Assembly (NCBI RefSeq): GCF_963924675.1
Contig: NC_089238.1
Span: 42,364,879-42,428,878, forward strand
Source: Phocoena phocoena
Taxonomy: Eukaryota > Chordata > Mammalia > Artiodactyla > Phocoenidae
Direction of reading: 5' to 3'
Length of the DNA stretch: 64,000 nt
Shown: piece by piece, positions 61,039 to 64,000 of the stretch
Layout: each line of letters starts with the position of its first letter
How positions within the stretch are numbered: position 1 is the first letter of the stretch
Position numbers and translations under genes: made by a program
Notes under the pieces: model-generated
The model's input: the letters and a program-made list of their open reading frames with translations, nothing else
Told to the model about the DNA's origin: nothing
Databases searched by the model: none

Positions 61039-61231
61039 AACATTGGAAAACCAAAAAGGAACTGGAGTGAAGAAGAGCCCTATGTTGTGCGGACAGTATC
61101 CTGTTAAAAGTGAGGGAAAGGAGCTGAAGATAGTTGTACAACCTGAGACCCAGCACAGAGCTCGGTACCTAACTGAGGGTAGTCGTGGCTCAGTAAAGGA
61201 CAGAACACAGCAAGGCTTTCCTACAGTAAAG
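61039..61231 (+). CDS. NFAT5: NFAT5 exon encoding the start of the Rel-homology domain (DNA-recognition loop)
   Basis: This 193-nt exon follows CTTCTCAG. Its first base completes a Gly codon opened in the previous exon, and it reads [18 protein letters not shown], then a segment ending [17 protein letters not shown] and QGFPTVK at a GTACTT donor in phase 0. It covers about residues 253-317 of the long isoform and enters the Rel-homology domain. The [11 protein letters not shown] loop is the sequence-specific DNA-contact loop of NFAT proteins: by this numbering Arg293, Thr298, Glu299 and Arg302 are all present. Thr298/Glu299/Arg302 are the residues changed in published DNA-binding-dead NFAT5. 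There is no break and no odd residue, and the exon looks fully conserved. Confidence 0.97.
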
Positions 61232-63526
61232 GTACTTATTTTAGTTAGCAATATATGAAGAATTTTATCTACTTTTACTTATTATTTTGTTTTTAACCAA
61301 AAAAGAGCTGCCTAAAATAAAACTAATAGCTGTATATATTAGAAATTAAAGTAAAAGTCTGACTGAATTATAGGCCAAATATTATTACTCTGATGTCCTT
61401 TGAATTTTAGTTTAAATGAAAGGAGAGATGAAAGTGTGTTCTAACAAGTAAACTATATGGCAGTCATGAATTATCTTCCCTTTATATTTGACATTGGTAG
61501 CAACTGTTTTAGATTCTTCTCACACCTTATATTTAAGAAGAAATTTTAAAGTGAGTCCAAAGAAATATTGTAGAAATTATCTTGGACTTGGAAAATAAGG
61601 TTTTTGAGATGGCTAAAGCAATCAGGACTACTCAACTCAGAAAATAATTGGTTGATAGGTAACTTAAGTCTTCAGTTTAAAAAACAGGATATCGGGCTTC
61701 CCTGGTGGTGCAGTGGTTGAGAGTCCGCCTGCCGATGCAGGGGACACGGGTTTGTGCCATGGTCCGGGAAGATCCCACATGCTGCGGAGCGGCTGGGCCC
61801 CTGAGCTATGGCCGCTGAGCCTGCGCGTCCGGAGCCTGTGCTCCGCAACGGGAGAGGCCACAACAGTGAGAGGCCTGCGTACCACCAAAAAAATATTAAT
61901 TAATTAAAAAAATTTAAAACAGAATATCAGTTGAGTCTTTATCTTTTCAGAACTTAGACTAACAGAAGAAAGAGGGGACACTTAAATTTTAGCACCTGGG
62001 ATACCTTATTGAAAAAACTATTTCTCTTTGAAGACAAACCAAAAGAAGTGGAGTAGGGGATGTTTATTTAACAAGTGTTCCTACCCCTTGCAAAATACTA
62101 AACAGGGAGGAATTTTGGCTAATCACATGGTAGATTCTTATAAATACAGTTTGTGAAAATGTGTTAGTTGAACAATATTTAATTGAACTGCCTTTCGTTT
62201 TATACTTGAAAGAAATAATGGTAGAAACTTGGGATCAAGAAGCTTACTCATGACCATTATACGGTTTGTTAATAATCACATGTACTGTATCATTCCTACT
62301 CCTCTACTACTCACCACGCCAATCCTTTTTCAGTCCCCCAATCTTAGGACAAGTAACAGGCAAGTGAGAAATTTAAGTTATGCTTTGTATAAATATTTGT
62401 CTAACCAGACATTTTGATAGTTTGGTAAATATTTTTAACCTAATTGCTCTGACTTTAAGTTATGCTTTGTCTAAATACTTGTCTGCAGAAGTAGTTAGAT
62501 TAATTGCCTGTGATAAGGAGTGAATTGGCTGATCTTAAAAGTTTACTTATTCACTCATTCAGCAAATACCGTACCCTTCTATGTGCCAGACACTGTTCTG
62601 AGGTACTGCTAACAATTTGGGTAGACTGCTTATTTGCTGCTTATTTGACTCATTATGATGATACCCATAGATACAGAGATACAGTTATTCTTGGATAGAT
62701 AAGATATATGAGTTTTTTTATAAGCACTTTGATGTGGATTGTACAAGTTATTTTGTGATTTTCTGCATTCTGTATTAGCAGCTTCGATGTTTACAAACCT
62801 TATCAAGAACCAGCATTGGAAACATTTGTTCCCAAGTGTTCTTTTAAATATTTATTTATTCTTCAGCATACAAATTATAATTTAATTTATGAGGGCTTGC
62901 TAGAGATCTGTAATGACCCATAGGTCCTGGTTTGAACCAGCAGTTTTTCAGACCATAATGTTTTGGCCCAGGATTTTGTGATGTTGTATATATGTATCTA
63001 GTCTATGAAAATGAGCTCCATACCCCTAGTATTTATATAGCTGCACTTCAAACACTTTCCTACTCAAACAGCTTTAACAGAGTAAAAATTTAGTAGATGT
63101 ACTCTCATTTGATGATGATGATAATGATGCCACTAGCACAGTTTAGTGAATTTTCCATTAGTGGTGGTGGTAAATCCTGAGTAACCCACATGCTTTGGCA
63201 GTCCGTAAATTTATAAATACCTTAAAGGATTGTGTATTCATTCTCATCTGGTTGTACAAATTAATTACAAATGATAATTTATCATTAAACATCTAAAATT
63301 AAAATGTGATTATTGCAGAACTAAAACTTAGAGTTTTCTGCAAAAATTTAGTCAATTTTCCTTTATGAAAATATTTTACCTCTGTTTTTCTGGAAGACTT
63401 GTTATTTCTTTATTGTAATCCAGTTATAAATATAATAATATAGAACTTGGTCTTAAATGTTTGATTTTACAATTAGATTATTTGAAATGCTGATTAGTGT
63501 TTATGCTCCCTGTTATCTCACTCCAG
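61232..63526 (+). other. NFAT5: NFAT5 intron 4
   Basis: The donor is GTACTT and the acceptor is CTCACTCCAG at 63517-63526. The only clear insertion is a young SINE in sense orientation at 61694-61915. A stretch at 62535-62625 resembles an antisense L2 3' end. A short ATG repeat lies near 63111-63129. The rest is AT-rich and unrecognised. Confidence 0.85.
61694..61915 (+). mobile_element. CHR-type SINE, short form, in NFAT5 intron 4
   Basis: The body is close to the short-form consensus, with AAAACAGGATATC (61681-61693) and AAAACAGAATATC (61916-61928) as a target duplication with one change. Confidence 0.93.
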
Positions 63527-63717
63527 CTGGAAGGCCATAATGAGCCAGTAGTGTTGCAGGTGTTTGTGGGCAATGACTCTGGTCGAGTGAAACCACATGG
63601 ATTTTATCAGGCCTGCAGGGTAACTGGGCGAAATACAACTCCCTGCAAAGAAGTGGACATTGAAGGCACCACTGTTATAGAAGTCGGCCTTGATCCGAGC
63701 AACAATATGACACTGGC
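63527..63717 (+). CDS. NFAT5: NFAT5 exon in the Rel-homology DNA-binding domain
   Basis: This 191-nt exon follows CTCACTCCAG in phase 0 and ends at a consensus GTGAGT donor after two bases of an Ala codon. It encodes [20 protein letters not shown] followed by [20 protein letters not shown] and [13 protein letters not shown], about residues 318-381 of the long isoform. This is the central part of the N-terminal Rel-homology subdomain, whose immunoglobulin-like beta strands dock DNA and help NFAT5 dimers encircle it. The frame is open throughout and joins cleanly to the previous exon. The next exon lies beyond the window. Confidence 0.97.
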
Positions 63718-64000
63718 GTGAGTACTTAGTAAAAAAATTTTTTGTTAATTCGTTACACTTTTGCAGTAGGCAGGAAAATTTTTTAGTTTCTAATGTATAA
63801 AAGATACTGAGTTTTGTACTGAAATGTTTTAAACATAACAAATAAAAAGAATAGTTTATCGCAGAATGGTAATGGGTGAAAACGAACTCTTTTGCCCTTT
63901 GCTAGAGAATTCCCATAGTGAAAGACAAGGATATAAAAGCCAGGTGGAATGCTGGCTTTTTGGAAAATAATACAGACTTATATGTTGGAATTAATAATAT
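63718..64000 (+). other. NFAT5: NFAT5 intron 5, 5' portion
   Basis: The stretch starts at a GTGAGT donor and runs to the window edge. It is AT-rich and I see no repeat or further exon in it. Confidence 0.85.

Noticed and set aside
1..64000. A CRISPR array, defence island, operon or other novel multigene system
   Set aside because: The window is intron-rich mammalian DNA with one host gene; repeats are dispersed transposons and simple tracts with no regular direct repeats and spacers.

Overview
The window is vertebrate nuclear DNA, and the repeats point to a cetacean (whale or dolphin). It carries many copies of a tRNA-derived SINE of the CHR (Cetacea-Hippopotamus-Ruminantia) type, in both the short form common in whales and dolphins and the older long form. 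It also carries young LINE-1 (L1) elements of the cetartiodactyl type and two miniature mariner palindromes of the type known from cattle and their relatives. Older mammalian repeats (L2, MIR, L1M, MER elements, a CR1/L3 relic) fill the background. Repeat family names come from memory of consensus sequences, not from a search.

The one host gene is NFAT5 (TonEBP, the osmotic-stress Rel-homology transcription factor), on the plus strand. Four coding exons are visible: 41724-41849, 55769-56327, 61039-61231 and 63527-63717. Splice phases join them into one open frame, from about residue 25 to residue 381 of the long human isoform. They encode part of the N-terminal regulatory region, the alternative start Met77, Thr135 and Ser155/Ser158, the nuclear localisation signal near 199-216, and the start of the Rel-homology DNA-binding domain with the Thr298/Glu299/Arg302 loop. 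The first coding exon and promoter lie upstream of the window; the rest of the Rel domain and the long glutamine-rich C terminus lie downstream.

Layout: 1-41.7 kb is the 3' part of intron 1 and is crowded with repeats. It includes a nearly complete L1 at about 4.27-9.86 kb, a full-length but dead L1 with its 5' UTR at about 32.3-38.57 kb, an ancient antisense L1 relic that runs into a degenerate tandem array at 26.5-27.6 kb, and many SINEs, several nested with readable target-site duplications. Intron 2 (41.85-55.77 kb) is much poorer in repeats and holds a candidate 55-nt cassette exon at 46855-46909. Introns 3 and 4 and the start of intron 5 are mostly AT-rich unique sequence with one young SINE.

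All the long L1-type reading frames are broken, and no intact non-NFAT5 protein gene was found. No prokaryotic system, CRISPR array or novel multigene system is present. The observations most worth following up concern splicing of NFAT5 (the cassette exon and two consensus donor sites buried inside exon 3), the mariner hairpins as possible microRNA precursors, and the history of the L1 copies.
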